46,850 nt of DNA from positions 1-46,850 of the forward strand of contig JAQTUW010000023.1 in assembly GCA_028707085.1 (NCBI GenBank), given 5' to 3'. Positions 33,792 to 44,994 of this stretch are shown here, piece after piece; within the stretch, counting starts at the first letter, position 1, and the number at the start of each line of letters is the position of its first letter. The notes under the pieces were generated by a model. The model had not been told where the DNA came from, ran no database searches, and saw only the letters and a list, made by a program, of their open reading frames with translations. The position numbers were made by a program, and so were the translations under genes. The DNA is from Methylococcales bacterium. GTDB taxonomy: Bacteria; Pseudomonadota; Gammaproteobacteria; Methylococcales; Methylomonadaceae.

Positions 33792-34841
33792 TCAAGCTTC
33801 CAGCGTACTCATATCAATCACAAACCGGTATTTCACATCGCTTTTCAACATGCGGTCGTATGCCTGATTGATGGCCTGCATGGCGATCAATTCAATATCG
33901 GCGACGATATTGTGCTCGGCGCAAAAATCCAGCATTTCCTGGGTTTCCCGAATACCGCCAATCAAGGAACCCGCCACGGAACGGCGGCGGAAAATCAGAT
34001 TGCCCACGCTGGGCGAGGGATGCGAGTGATCGGGTACCCCGACCAGACACAAGCAACCGTCGCGTTTCAGCAGGGCCAGATACTGATCCAGATCGTGCGG
34101 GGCCGCCACGGTATCAAGAATGAAATTGCAGCTTTGCAAGTGCTTTTGCATGTCTTCCGGATTTTTGGAAATAACCACTTCATCGGCCCCCAGTCGCTTG
34201 CCATCCGCCACCTTGGCGGGCGAGGTGGTGAACAGCACCACTTCAGCGCCGAATGCATGGGCGAATTTTACCGCCATGTGGCCCAGTCCGCCCAGACCGA
34301 CGACGCCAACCTTGTCGCCCCTGCCAATGTTCCAGTGTCGCAACGGCGAATAGGTGGTAATGCCTGCGCACAACAGCGGGGCAACCGCGGCAGGATGGAG
34401 TTTGTCGGAAATGTGCAGCACAAAACGTTGATCGACAACGATTTGCCGGGCATAACCGCCATATGTGACCAGTCCGGTATGCTTGTCCGGGCTGTTATAG
34501 GTAAAAACGGTATGGTCGCAATATTGTTCCTGATCGCTCTGGCAGTCGGGGCAGACGCCGCAGGCATCCACCATGCAGCCCACTCCGGCCAGGTCGCCGG
34601 TTTTAAAGCGGTTGACCGCGCCGCCGGTTTCGATCACCCGGCCGATAATTTCATGCCCCGGTACGATGGGAAAGGTGGCGCCGCGCCATTCGTTACGAAC
34701 CTGATGCAGATCGCTATGGCAGACGCCGCAGTAAAGAATTTCAATCAGCACATCCTGTGCATTGATTTCCCGGCGCGGGAAATCAAAAGGCCGTAACGGC
34801 GTGTGCGCATCGTAAGCTGCGTATCCAAAGTTGTTGTTCAT
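33792..34841 (-). CDS. Zinc-dependent alcohol dehydrogenase (YahK/Ahr-like)
   Basis: A 349-residue medium-chain dehydrogenase of the cinnamyl-alcohol type. It has the catalytic zinc ligands C-G-V-C-H-S-D and G-H-E-I-I-G-R-V and the structural zinc site A-C-G-V-C-P-D-C...Q-Y-C. The cofactor motif is V-G-L-G-G-L-G-H-M-A-V-K, followed by T-T-S-P-A-K, which favours NADP. Homologues reduce a broad range of aldehydes. It is on the minus strand opposite GH5 and upstream of kdp, with no operon partner. Confidence 0.93.
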   Translation of the reverse strand: MNNNFGYAAYDAHTPLRPFDFPRREINAQDVLIEILYCGVCHSDLHQVRNEWRGATFPIVPGHEIIGRVIETGGAVNRFKTGDLAGVGCMVDACGVCPDCQSDQEQYCDHTVFTYNSPDKHTGLVTYGGYARQIVVDQRFVLHISDKLHPAAVAPLLCAGITTYSPLRHWNIGRGDKVGVVGLGGLGHMAVKFAHAFGAEVVLFTTSPAKVADGKRLGADEVVISKNPEDMQKHLQSCNFILDTVAAPHDLDQYLALLKRDGCLCLVGVPDHSHPSPSVGNLIFRRRSVAGSLIGGIRETQEMLDFCAEHNIVADIELIAMQAINQAYDRMLKSDVKYRFVIDMSTLEA

Positions 34842-35028
34842 ATTTTTGCCTCATCGTGTGACTAAAAAGTCGGCAAGCCAGCCGCTGGTTTCTTTATATT
34901 CTCTTTATGGATTATCCACAAATTCTTTACAGCATTTTTATCCTGCATTCGTTACATTATGCAAATGGTAATCCGGATTGATTGCCGAATATACAGTTTT
35001 TATTTTTTCCGTTTATGAGGTGAGGCAG
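34842..35028 (+). promoter_or_regulatory. kdp upstream region with a possible KdpE box
   Basis: An AT-rich spacer of about 190 bases holds TTTACAGCATTTTTATCC (34926-34943), which resembles the T-rich TTTACA/TTTATA pattern bound by KdpE in E. coli. No clear sigma-70 promoter pair is visible. The box is a tentative match; no kdpDE genes are in the window. Confidence 0.35.
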
Positions 35029-35121
35029 ATGGACATAAGCTATTTATTATTGACGGTGGCGTTTTTTGGCATAACAGGCTTACTGATTTTTGCCTGCGAA
35101 TCTTTAAGGGGTAAACCATGA
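35029..35121 (+). CDS. Small membrane peptide preceding kdpF
   Basis: A 30-residue peptide with one hydrophobic helix (L-L-L-T-V-A-F-F-G-I-T-G-L-L-I-F-A-C) and a basic tail (S-L-R-G-K-P). GAGGTGAGG lies upstream. Its TGA overlaps the kdpF ATG (ATGA), so it is part of the operon. Similar mini-proteins precede kdpF in various bacteria; function unknown. Confidence 0.72.
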   Translation: MDISYLLLTVAFFGITGLLIFACESLRGKP

Positions 35122-35207
35122 GCTGGATTTATTTATTAAGCGCCGTGATGGCTGCGGGGGTATTTGTTTATCTGCTGGCCGCTTTATTTTTTCCGGAGAA
35201 ATTCTAA
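35118..35207 (+). CDS. kdpF: KdpF, small subunit of the K+-ATPase
   Basis: A 29-residue single-helix peptide (W-I-Y-L-L-S-A-V at the start, A-L-F-F-P-E-K-F at the end) that stabilises the KdpABC complex. Its stop overlaps the kdpA start (TAATG). Position and the P-E-K-F ending are typical. Confidence 0.88.
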   Translation: MSWIYLLSAVMAAGVFVYLLAALFFPEKF

Positions 35208-37024
35208 TGACTTCTCAAGGCTTTTTGCAAATCGGTATTTATCTGACCGCGCTGCTGCTGCTGGTCAGGCCGCTCGGCGGCTATATGGCGCGGGTATATC
35301 AGGATGAGTCGGTGGGGCTGAATCGCTGGTTCGGCGGCGTCGAAAAACTTTTATACCGCCTGAGCGGGGTAAAAGTCGATCAGGAAATGCGCTGGACGCA
35401 ATACGCCATAGCTCTACTGGTTTTCAACTTTGTCAGCTTTCTGCTGGTTTATGGTCTGCAGCGTTTTCAGGACATGCTGCCGCTGAATCCCCAAGCCCTG
35501 TCTGCGGTTAGTGCGGATTCGGCATTCAACACCGCCGTCAGTTTTGTCACCAATACCAACTGGCAGGGTTATGGCGGTGAAACGACCATGAGCGATCTGA
35601 CTCAGATGCTGGGTTTGGCCGTACAAAACTTTTTATCCGCCGCTAGCGGCATGGCGGTTCTGGTGGCGCTGATACGCGGATTTGTCCGCCGGAATACCGG
35701 TGTCATCGGTAATTTCTGGGTGGATATGACCCGCAGCACCTTGTATATCCTGTTGCCTTTGTCGCTGATTCTGGCCCTGCTGCTGGTGGGGCAGGGCGTG
35801 GTGCAGACCTTTAATCCTTATCGGGCCGTCTCCCTGCTGGAGCCGGTCAGTTATCAGACGCCTCGGCTGGATACGGCCGGCAAGGCGGTAATCGATGCCG
35901 AAGGCAAGCCTGTGACGGAAACCGTACAGAGCGGTCAGCAAACGCTGGCTATGGGGCCGGCCGCCTCACAGATTGCCATCAAGCAACTGGGCACCAATGG
36001 CGGCGGCTTCTTCAATGTCAATTCCGCCCATCCTTATGAAAATCCGACACCGCTGAGCAATTTTCTGGAAATGCTGGCCATTGTGCTGATACCAGCCGCC
36101 CTATGCTATACCTTTGGGGTCATGATAGGCGATGTTCGCCAGGGCTGGGCGATGCTGGCGGCCATGACGCTGGTGTTTGTGTCGCTGGTATTCGTCGCCG
36201 TACCGGCGGAGCAGGCCGGCAACCCGGCCTTCACGAGCCTCGGCGTGAATCAGCAGGCGTCTGAACAACAGTCCGGCGGCAATATGGAAGGCAAGGACGT
36301 TCGGTTCGGCGTGGTCAATTCCGCCCTGTGGGCGGTGGCGACCACGGCCACATCCAATGGTTCGGTTAACGCCATGCACGATTCGTTTACGCCGATAGGC
36401 GGCATGGCACCGATGTGGCTGATAGAGCTTGGCGAGGTTATCTATGGCGGAGTCGGTTCCGGATTGTACGGCATGATAATTTATGCCCTGATTGCCGTGT
36501 TTCTGGCAGGTCTGATGATAGGCCGCACCCCGGAATACCTGGGTAAAAAAATCGAGGCCTTCGAGGTGAAAATGTCCGGTATCGCCATTCTGATTTCGCC
36601 ATTGATGGTGCTGGCGGGCACGGCAATTGCGGTTATGAGCGATGCCGGCAAGGCATCCGTTTTCAATTCCGGCGCGCACGGTTTTAGCGAGGTGCTGTAC
36701 GCCTTCTCCTCGGCGGGCAATAACAACGGCAGTGCATTTGCCGGGCTTTCCGCCAATGTGCCGTTCTACAACTTCATGCTGGGACTGGCCATGCTGTTTT
36801 CCAGGTATTGGGTGATGATTCCGGTGCTGGCGATTGCCGGTTCCATGGCGGCCAAAAAGACGGTGCCTGTCGGGCCGGGTACCTTGTCAACCCATACTCC
36901 GCTGTTCGTCATGCTGCTGATCGGTTGTGTGCTGATGGTCGGGGCGCTGACTTTTGTACCCGCGCTGGCTTTAGGGCCGATAGTCGAACATTTGCAAATG
37001 AGCAGTCACGCTGCAATGAGGTAA
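35207..37024 (+). CDS. kdpA: Potassium-transporting ATPase subunit A
   Basis: A 605-residue channel-like subunit with about ten membrane helices. The four selectivity-filter loops are visible, for example [10 protein letters not shown] and [11 protein letters not shown]. It takes up K+ through a filter and passes it to KdpB. Slightly longer than the E. coli protein (557) owing to loop extensions. It overlaps kdpF and is followed by kdpB after four bases. Confidence 0.97.
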   Translation: MTSQGFLQIGIYLTALLLLVRPLGGYMARVYQDESVGLNRWFGGVEKLLYRLSGVKVDQEMRWTQYAIALLVFNFVSFLLVYGLQRFQDMLPLNPQALSAVSADSAFNTAVSFVTNTNWQGYGGETTMSDLTQMLGLAVQNFLSAASGMAVLVALIRGFVRRNTGVIGNFWVDMTRSTLYILLPLSLILALLLVGQGVVQTFNPYRAVSLLEPVSYQTPRLDTAGKAVIDAEGKPVTETVQSGQQTLAMGPAASQIAIKQLGTNGGGFFNVNSAHPYENPTPLSNFLEMLAIVLIPAALCYTFGVMIGDVRQGWAMLAAMTLVFVSLVFVAVPAEQAGNPAFTSLGVNQQASEQQSGGNMEGKDVRFGVVNSALWAVATTATSNGSVNAMHDSFTPIGGMAPMWLIELGEVIYGGVGSGLYGMIIYALIAVFLAGLMIGRTPEYLGKKIEAFEVKMSGIAILISPLMVLAGTAIAVMSDAGKASVFNSGAHGFSEVLYAFSSAGNNNGSAFAGLSANVPFYNFMLGLAMLFSRYWVMIPVLAIAGSMAAKKTVPVGPGTLSTHTPLFVMLLIGCVLMVGALTFVPALALGPIVEHLQMSSHAAMR

Positions 37025-37028
37025 TCCC

Positions 37029-39128
<2,100 letters not shown>

Positions 39129-39140
39129 AGGAGAATCAAA

Positions 39141-39722
39141 GTGTCTACATATTTAAAACCCGCAGCGATGCTGCTGCTTCTGTTTACGCTGTTGACCGGC
39201 GTTATCTATCCGGCGCTGGTCACCCTGTTGGCCCAGTTGCTGTTCAAGGATCAGGCAAACGGCAGTCTGATAATGGATCAGCACAACCAGCCAGTCGGTT
39301 CGGCGCTGATCGGCCAGGCCTTCAGCGGCCCTGGCTATTTCTGGAGCCGGCCATCGGCGACTTCGCCGTACAGTTATAACGCCGGCGCTTCCAGCGGCTC
39401 CAACCTTGGCCCTACCAATCCGGCGCTGATAGAGGCCGTCGCCGGCAGAATCGCCGCGCTGAAAGCGGCCGATCCGGACAGTACCGCCGCCGTGCCGGTG
39501 GATTTGATCACTGCTTCCGGCAGCGGCCTGGATCCGCATATCAGCGTGGCGGCGGCGGAATATCAGCTCAGGCGGGTCGCCCGGGTACGGAATCTGGCGG
39601 AACCGCAAGTACAGGCACTGCTGAAGGCCAATACCGAAAACCGGCAATGGCTGGTGTTCGGCGAGCCGAGAGTCAATGTTCTGAAGCTGAATCTGGCGCT
39701 GGATCAACTGGGCGGCCGGTAA
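39141..39722 (+). CDS. kdpC: Potassium-transporting ATPase subunit C
   Basis: A 193-residue subunit with one N-terminal membrane helix. The periplasmic domain has G-S-A-L-I-G-Q-A-F, F-W-S-R-P-S-A-T-S, D-L-I-T-A-S-G-S-G-L-D-P-H-I-S and V-N-V-L-K-L-N-L-A-L-D. The start is GTG at 39141 with AGGAG eight bases upstream. It assembles the KdpA-KdpB complex. The kdpDE sensor genes that often follow are absent here. Confidence 0.95.
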   Translation: MSTYLKPAAMLLLLFTLLTGVIYPALVTLLAQLLFKDQANGSLIMDQHNQPVGSALIGQAFSGPGYFWSRPSATSPYSYNAGASSGSNLGPTNPALIEAVAGRIAALKAADPDSTAAVPVDLITASGSGLDPHISVAAAEYQLRRVARVRNLAEPQVQALLKANTENRQWLVFGEPRVNVLKLNLALDQLGGR

Positions 39723-39744
39723 TACAGCGTAAAATAACCCGTAT

Positions 39745-39770
39745 GGCGGCTTTTGCCCGGCAGGGCCGCC
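39745..39770. terminator. Hairpin between convergent kdpC and PEP-CTERM gene
   Basis: GGCGGC (39745-39750) pairs with GCCGCC (39765-39770), and CTGTTT follows on the plus strand. It may end the kdp transcript; the U-tract is short. Confidence 0.45.
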
Positions 39771-39774
39771 CTGT

Positions 39775-40566
39775 TTAGCCGACTGGCTGACGGCAGGACG
39801 CCTTGAAAAACCGGTGTTTGATGCGCCGCCCGTTAATTCCTTTCATGCCCAGCAAACCGCTGCCGAAAATCCAGAATGCGCCGGGTATCGGCGCCGGGGT
39901 GGCGGTGCTGGTGGAATCCAGCGACGACTGAATGGCGATCTGTGCAATAAAGCTGTCGGTAGCGCCCGGCGACAGAGTAAATATCAGCTCGGCCGAACCG
40001 GGCTGGGATGCATTGTCGGTACTATAACCCGTATAGGAGCCGGCTCCGACATAATCCGATCCGGAGATGATGTTGCCGGTGTCCCAGTAGTCGAGAAAGA
40101 GGGCGCTGTTTGCATAGATTCCGTTAGCGGCTGCGTTCAGCACATAGTCCAGCGACACATCGATAGCATAGCTATCCGTCCCGGTATTGCTGAAGTTCAG
40201 GCTGAACACGCCGGTGTGCAGAGTATCGACAGTACCATATGAAACGCTATCCCCGCTAACAGAAAAGACGGCGTTAAAAGCGTTACCGGAAACCGGGGTT
40301 GAGGCAATGTCAGGCGTATCGTCCGTATAGATGCCATCGCCGCTGGCTGCGGCATAAAAATCATTACTGTCATACAGTTGTTGGAACGCACCCGAAACTG
40401 ACAGATTGGCCAGATCGCCCGGCGTGGCCGGGTTTGTATTGTAAATACTGTTAATTGTGTAGGTAATCGCCGCGGAATCGGCATAGTTCACATCGGCGCG
40501 GGCGGTTTGCATGGACGCCATCACTGCAGCCGCCAATAGCATGTGTCGATTAAAATTCGCTTTCAT
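39775..40566 (-). CDS. Secreted PEP-CTERM-type protein
   Basis: A 263-residue protein. A signal peptide (M-K-A-N-F-N-R-H-M, A-A-V-M-A-S-M, ending T-A-R-A) is followed by a serine/threonine-, asparagine- and glycine-rich body. The C-terminus is P-I-P-G-A-F-W-I-F-G-S-G-L-L-G-M with a basic tail, a variant of the VPLPA/PEP-CTERM sorting signal. Such proteins are processed by exosortase and surface-attached. The ATG at 40566 is preceded by AGGAT and gives the signal peptide; a longer frame exists. It is the last gene of a three-gene minus-strand cluster, 74 bases after the dihaem gene. Confidence 0.75.
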   Translation of the reverse strand: MKANFNRHMLLAAAVMASMQTARADVNYADSAAITYTINSIYNTNPATPGDLANLSVSGAFQQLYDSNDFYAAASGDGIYTDDTPDIASTPVSGNAFNAVFSVSGDSVSYGTVDTLHTGVFSLNFSNTGTDSYAIDVSLDYVLNAAANGIYANSALFLDYWDTGNIISGSDYVGAGSYTGYSTDNASQPGSAELIFTLSPGATDSFIAQIAIQSSLDSTSTATPAPIPGAFWIFGSGLLGMKGINGRRIKHRFFKASCRQPVG

Positions 40567-40640
40567 TGAGCTTATCCTGAAATTGATGAGTTGATGCCGG
40601 ACAGGTCTGTTCCGGCCAGACCTGTGCAATTTGTATGCGG

Positions 40641-42917
40641 TTATTGCGGCGCCGATAAAAATGCCGGTAGCGGCGTGGCTGAGCCACCGGCGCCTACCGC
40701 CGGAACGACCAGAAACTGATCCTGAGCCAGGTGGGCATTCAGCGGATTGCCGGCTGTCACTTGCAGTTCATTGCCGGTCTGGCCGTTCGGGACGATCAAC
40801 TGCGGATGATCGAACGGCGCTTGCTGGTATCTGACTCTTTCGTCAGTTAATGAAAGCAGGAAATTAGTCAGATCGGCTGTGTTTTGCGCCGAGCTCAGCA
40901 AAGATGAGATGGCCCCCAGATCGAAATGCAGCGTGTTGCTGGCGAAATTGCCATGTCTGGCATAGAACTGTATGACCTGCGCCAAGGTCGCCATGCCGCC
41001 GTTATGCATGTAGGGGCCGGTCAGTTCGACATTACGCAAGGTAGGCGCCTTGAAGGCCGCCTGAGTGGCGACCGCCATTTTCGGGCCTGACTGATTGGCT
41101 TGCGCCGCCGCGATGGTCGGAATATAGGCCATTGCCGGATTGGCGCAGTTCTGATTGCGCAGGACGCCTTCGCGGCTGCCATCCGGCATCAGTCCGTCGC
41201 TGGGCAGGAAGTAATTGGCGGTATTGAGTTGCACATCGTAAGCCAGACCGGTAATGAAATCGCAGGCGCGAATATTGCCGAGAGGCAGGTCGATGATGTC
41301 CGCCGAATTGCCCAGCAGATAACTGCTGTATTGCGCACTGTAGGACAAGGGATTGCCGAAGGCGTCTGCTCCGTTTACGCCCGGGTCGGCATTGGGATCG
41401 GTTACGCCGATATTGACATAGCCCAGATCCATCAGCTTTGGCAGCAGTTGGCTGTTGAAATCCCGGGTCACCGGATTGACATACGGGCTCATGCCCGCGA
41501 CGGAGGCGGCGGCATAGGGGCCGAACGCATCCGGCCCGTAGGCTATAGGCGTGTCCGGGGGGCCAAAGCGGCTGCCGGCAACCGGCGTCAGCAGAGCGGC
41601 GTTGGTGGCGACTGCCGCCAGACTCATGGCTGGCCCGGCATGGCAAAGATTGCAGTTGTTGCTGGTAAACAGATTGAAGCCGTTTTTTAGCGAAGCCACC
41701 AGCGTTGCGGTATCTGCCGGCGTGTTTGCAACGATATTGCTCCAGGTCGGTTTCATGTTGGCGTCAAGCGGGCTCAGATCGAAAGGTGACTGGTCGGACA
41801 CCAGGGTGGATTCATAAAGCTGTACGGCAAGGCCGAAAAACATGGAAAAATTAGCTTCCATCTGATTGTAAGGCGCTCCGCCGGCGGCGGGCGAGCCGAA
41901 TTTGCCGATACCGCCGTAGGCCCAGTATTTCTGGTTGAATGCCTGGGTGATCATGTTCCTGTAGAGTGTCTTCAAGCCTGGTTGCAGATTGCCGTTGCTG
42001 CTCAGGCTCAACGGGCCCAAGACGCTGTCCTGATTATGTACCTGCTGGTATTGCAAGGGCTGGCGCAGTAACAGCTTGCGGCCTATGTCCGGCCAGGTTC
42101 TTGATGCACAGCCCATTTCGACATTGTTAAAGACCGGCGGGGTAACCGCCTGAGAGGCCAGAGAAGAATTGATCAGATTCAGGCGCTGCTTGTTGACGGT
42201 GGCGGCGTTTATTTTTACCCAGACGCCGGCATCGGGATCGCGAAGCCCCCAGGGGCTGCTGCCGTTGAAGACATTGCTGGCCCTGCCATCCCAGAAATTG
42301 CGGTGGTTAAAAACCGCGTTGATGACGGTAGGCGCATTTCTGGGTTCAACTTTGCGCACGCCAATGCCGTATACATTAAAAATGGTGTCCGCGCTACGCG
42401 CGCACTGGTCGTTCGTGCCGCTAAACTGCGAGGCGCCGGCAAACTGGCCGCTGAAAGCGCCGGCCGAGCCCACCACATCGTCGGTGCTAAAAATGACCTG
42501 ACTGGTATTGCTGAGAGGATTGCTGAACTGCTGAAAAGGAAAATCTTCAGACGTCAGGACATGATTGGGGCCGCCGGTTCCGGAAGGCAGTGCGGAGAAA
42601 CTCTGGCCACTAGGGTAAATGCTGTTTTGTCCCGGATTGATCTGATTCTTGATGCGGCCATCCGCACCGGCGCTAAAATGGCAGGAAGCGCAGGCCTGTC
42701 CGTCGCTGCCGACATTGCTATCCCAAAACAGCGCCTTGCCCAGGGCAATCGCCATGTTTTTATTGATGACGATCGGATCGTCGCCATCCAGCAGGCCGGG
42801 TGTTGGCGGAATCGGCACGTTTTGCAAGGAAACCGGCACCGGGCCGTTCGCCAGTGCGGTCTGCATGCCGGGCAGGCCGGCGGCAAAAATGAATGTATAA
42901 AAATAAAAAGCGCGCAT
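40641..42917 (-). CDS. Dihaem MauG/cytochrome-c-peroxidase-like protein
   Basis: About 758 residues from the preferred ATG at 42917, with GGGGA upstream and a signal peptide (F-I-F-A-A-G-L-P-G-M). A second ATG eight codons earlier is in frame. Numbered from that first ATG, the two haem sites are C84-A-S-C-H88 and C430-N-L-C-H434. Also present are F-N-H-R-N-F-W-D-G-R-A and the second-haem Y-M-H-N-G-G-M-A-T-L. It is far larger than classical CcpA (about 330), with long insertions. Substrate unknown; such proteins in methanotrophs are reported as surface-associated, including copper-responsive forms. Periplasmic or outer-face. Confidence 0.85.
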   Translation of the reverse strand: MRAFYFYTFIFAAGLPGMQTALANGPVPVSLQNVPIPPTPGLLDGDDPIVINKNMAIALGKALFWDSNVGSDGQACASCHFSAGADGRIKNQINPGQNSIYPSGQSFSALPSGTGGPNHVLTSEDFPFQQFSNPLSNTSQVIFSTDDVVGSAGAFSGQFAGASQFSGTNDQCARSADTIFNVYGIGVRKVEPRNAPTVINAVFNHRNFWDGRASNVFNGSSPWGLRDPDAGVWVKINAATVNKQRLNLINSSLASQAVTPPVFNNVEMGCASRTWPDIGRKLLLRQPLQYQQVHNQDSVLGPLSLSSNGNLQPGLKTLYRNMITQAFNQKYWAYGGIGKFGSPAAGGAPYNQMEANFSMFFGLAVQLYESTLVSDQSPFDLSPLDANMKPTWSNIVANTPADTATLVASLKNGFNLFTSNNCNLCHAGPAMSLAAVATNAALLTPVAGSRFGPPDTPIAYGPDAFGPYAAASVAGMSPYVNPVTRDFNSQLLPKLMDLGYVNIGVTDPNADPGVNGADAFGNPLSYSAQYSSYLLGNSADIIDLPLGNIRACDFITGLAYDVQLNTANYFLPSDGLMPDGSREGVLRNQNCANPAMAYIPTIAAAQANQSGPKMAVATQAAFKAPTLRNVELTGPYMHNGGMATLAQVIQFYARHGNFASNTLHFDLGAISSLLSSAQNTADLTNFLLSLTDERVRYQQAPFDHPQLIVPNGQTGNELQVTAGNPLNAHLAQDQFLVVPAVGAGGSATPLPAFLSAPQ

Positions 42918-42960
42918 GTAATCCCCGTTGACAGAGGCCATCCCTGGCGATGAATCAAAT

Positions 42961-43998
42961 TTAGGCGGCTAAAATCGGGCTCAGGCGTTTGCGGAAATTA
43001 CCCAGGCCGATTGCAAACAGACCGCCAAACATCAAAACAGCCGACGCTGGAAGCGGCACGCTGGTAACGGCAACCACCGTCAGACTTTCCAGATTGGAAA
43101 CATAACGTCCGGCCTTGGCGTCTCCAGGCGCGACAATGCGGGCAAAACCGCTGCTGCCCAGCGAGGCCCCGGCGCCGGTGGCGTAGGCCACCAAATCGTT
43201 TTGATTGCCGTACAGGGGATTGAGCTCTTCAAGCGAAAAGATGGACTGATAGTTGTCGGAGCCGGTGGCGATGACATATTCGTTGGCAAGCGTGGCGGGG
43301 TCGGTCGAAAGGCCGTCCTGAACCAGCATGTCCCACAGCGATACGCCGGTAAACGATTGGCCGGTCACCGGCGGGGTACTCACGGTCAACACCTGGGTCG
43401 TCAGCGTGCCGGGCAAATCGCTGGCGGTGTAGGTTGTCGATGCGCTCAGATCGCCGTTCACGGTAAGCGTGGTGGAAACGCCGCCTGCGCCGGCGCCTGC
43501 ATAGCCGACATGCCCGACATCCAGGCTGCTTAGATTGGTAATGCTGGAACCATCAGCGGCAATCAGGCTTGCGCCGGTGAGCGTTCCGTTGCTATCACTG
43601 TAGGCGATGATGTCGTTCAGCGTGCCGAAGCCGCTGCCATTCAAACTGCCCAAGGCATAAACCGTGCTGGAGCCATCGCTGCCGGTGGCGACGGCATAGT
43701 CGCGTAAAATATCGTTTTTGGGCACCGTTGGATCGGTTGCTACATACGAATCAAGGTAACTAAATAAGGAAACGCCGGTGTAAACATCGCTGCCTACGGT
43801 CACGGTGGTAACGGCGGCAGGGTTGCTGGCTGCGAAGCTTTGCAGGCTGGCGAGATCAAAACTGCCCGGACTGCCGGCGTTCAAATATCCGCCAAGATTG
43901 ACCGCTGTATCGGAAAAGGCCGCTGTTGCCGAAGTCAATAAAATCAGCGCCGTTCCGAGGGCTAGGGCGTCGCGTTTGTAAGGTCTGGCTTTTAACAT
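42961..43998 (-). CDS. Secreted protein with two molybdopterin-oxidoreductase-like repeats and PEP-CTERM signal
   Basis: A 345-residue protein. The N-terminal basic-hydrophobic stretch is a signal peptide. Two similar repeats follow: repeat 1 has Y-T-G-V-S-L-F-S-Y-L...Y-A-V-A-T-G-S-D-G-S-S, repeat 2 has F-T-G-V-S-L-W-D-M-L...Y-V-I-A-T-G-S-D-N-Y-Q, then R-Y-V-S-N-L-E-S-L. These resemble the C-terminal half of oxidoreductase molybdopterin-binding proteins, but no cofactor-ligating cysteine is seen. The C-terminus is V-P-L-P-A-S-A-V-L-M-F-G-G, then a helix and basic tail, a VPLPA-type sorting signal. First gene of the cluster; 43 bases to the dihaem gene. Confidence 0.78.
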   Translation of the reverse strand: MLKARPYKRDALALGTALILLTSATAAFSDTAVNLGGYLNAGSPGSFDLASLQSFAASNPAAVTTVTVGSDVYTGVSLFSYLDSYVATDPTVPKNDILRDYAVATGSDGSSTVYALGSLNGSGFGTLNDIIAYSDSNGTLTGASLIAADGSSITNLSSLDVGHVGYAGAGAGGVSTTLTVNGDLSASTTYTASDLPGTLTTQVLTVSTPPVTGQSFTGVSLWDMLVQDGLSTDPATLANEYVIATGSDNYQSIFSLEELNPLYGNQNDLVAYATGAGASLGSSGFARIVAPGDAKAGRYVSNLESLTVVAVTSVPLPASAVLMFGGLFAIGLGNFRKRLSPILAA

Positions 43999-44662
43999 GT
44001 TTTATCCTTGATTGAGTAAAAAAACGCCGCGAGCGATGCTTGACCATTCTGCGGCTGGCGAGAGTTGCGCGTACCTGCGCTGTTCAGATTCACTGCCTCC
44101 GTTCCGTTTAACCTGAATGTTCCAACAGCATTTCTCTCCGTATGCAGGACAGCGGCCAAAGCCATTTCTCTTTTCGCCTGCCAGCAAGCAAGTCAGACAG
44201 AGAGGTTCCATTCAATCGGCGGTGTTAAAAGTTAAAGCGGCCAAAGGCCGGTCGCTAAACCCTAACGATATATACCAATGTACATAACGTTAAGCGGTTT
44301 TCTAAGTTGCGTCAATGAGGCCTTAAAGAATTTACTGTTTCTTTTTAGGAAACAATGCGGGCTGGCGGCGTGCAGTATGGATTTGTCGATGCCATGGTCT
44401 GGAATCTGGAAGGCTATGCCTGGATTTTCAGGAGGTCGTAATGATGGCCGTGGCTGTCAGTGTCGGATGCTCAGGAAAACCATGCTTCGGCATGGCTTTG
44501 CCAGGTTCATCATTGGCAGGTTAAACGGCAAGTCATTCCCGGAAGGCCGGGAGCAGGTCGGGGTGAACAGATAGGATAAACGCAATCTTTCCTTAATTTA
44601 ACAGTATTGTCTTTTTTCCGGGATCCCCCACCGTTCGGCTATACTCCCGACAGGCTTTCCTG
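43999..44662. other. Large intergenic stretch
   Basis: Contains the sigma-54-like site and a small hairpin CGGCC-AAA-GGCCG (44238-44250), followed on the minus strand by TTTAAC and TTTT. Plus-strand frame 44278-44574 has no ribosome binding site and no recognisable sequence. No gene is called. Confidence 0.5.
44142..44159 (-). promoter_or_regulatory. Sigma-54-like site upstream of the PEP-CTERM/dihaem cluster
   Basis: On the minus strand TTGGCCGCTGTCCTGCAT has GG and GC separated by ten bases, as in the -24/-12 consensus (TTGGCAC-N4-TTGCA). It lies about 145 bases upstream of the first gene. Some PEP-CTERM systems are sigma-54 controlled. A chance match is possible. Confidence 0.35.
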
Positions 44663-44669
44663 AGCATTT

Positions 44670-44828
44670 GTGCAAACCGATACAATAAAAACCGGAGTGT
44701 ATGCCGGCGCCACAAATACGCTGGCCAGCCAAGGAGTCAATTCCGGTCTGGTATCCATGTCATTATTGATAATTGCAGCCGACCCCATGAGGTCGGCTCC
44801 CTTTGCTATAAAGGGTACTCGGTATTAA
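44670..44828 (+). other. Short coding-like frame, unidentified
   Basis: A GTG at 44670 opens 52 codons reading K-T-G-V-Y-A-G-A-T-N-T-L-A-S-Q-G-V-N-S-G, which looks like protein, until it meets the hairpin at 44777 and the following fragment. It may be the start of a gene whose remainder was lost. No family recognised; no ribosome binding site seen. Confidence 0.25.
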
Positions 44829-44969
44829 ATCGACGCCCAAGTAAGGCTGCATTTTTTCGATACGCTTTTCGATGCTGCCGCCGGGATTTAGGTACGACCA
44901 TTCGTTGTGGAGCCACTCGGCGAGAGTCGGGATGCGGCATGGCTCGTCTTTAAGGTTCTGGATTTCCAT
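44763..44969 (-). pseudogene. GNAT acetyltransferase, N-terminal fragment
   Basis: From an ATG at 44969 the frame reads M-E-I-Q-N-L-K-D-E-P, then I-P-T-L-A-E-W-L-H-N-E-W-S-Y-L-N-P-G-G-S and K-R-I-E-K-M-Q-P-Y-L-G. That is the N-terminus of a GNAT-family N-acetyltransferase. After D-L-I-P-S-T-L the match stops and 15 unrelated codons lead to a TAA, so the catalytic acetyl-CoA site is missing. It joins the hairpin repeat at about 44810. Confidence 0.65.
44777..44798. repeat. 8-bp perfect hairpin at the GNAT break point
   Basis: AGCCGACC-CCATGA-GGTCGGCT. It lies within 15 bases of the place where GNAT homology ends and may be a small repeat element or old terminator linked to the truncation. Confidence 0.5.
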
Positions 44970-44994
44970 AGTAAAGGGCCACAAAGCAGTATTT

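Noticed and set aside
44000-44200. Possible riboswitch upstream of the PEP-CTERM cluster
   Set aside because: I compared it by eye with the main conserved cores (cobalamin box, c-di-GMP, Moco) and found no clear match; only a sigma-54-like site was kept, at low confidence.
44278-44574. 98-codon plus-strand frame upstream of the mosaic
   Set aside because: No ribosome binding site and no recognisable sequence; it lies in the leader region of the opposite cluster.
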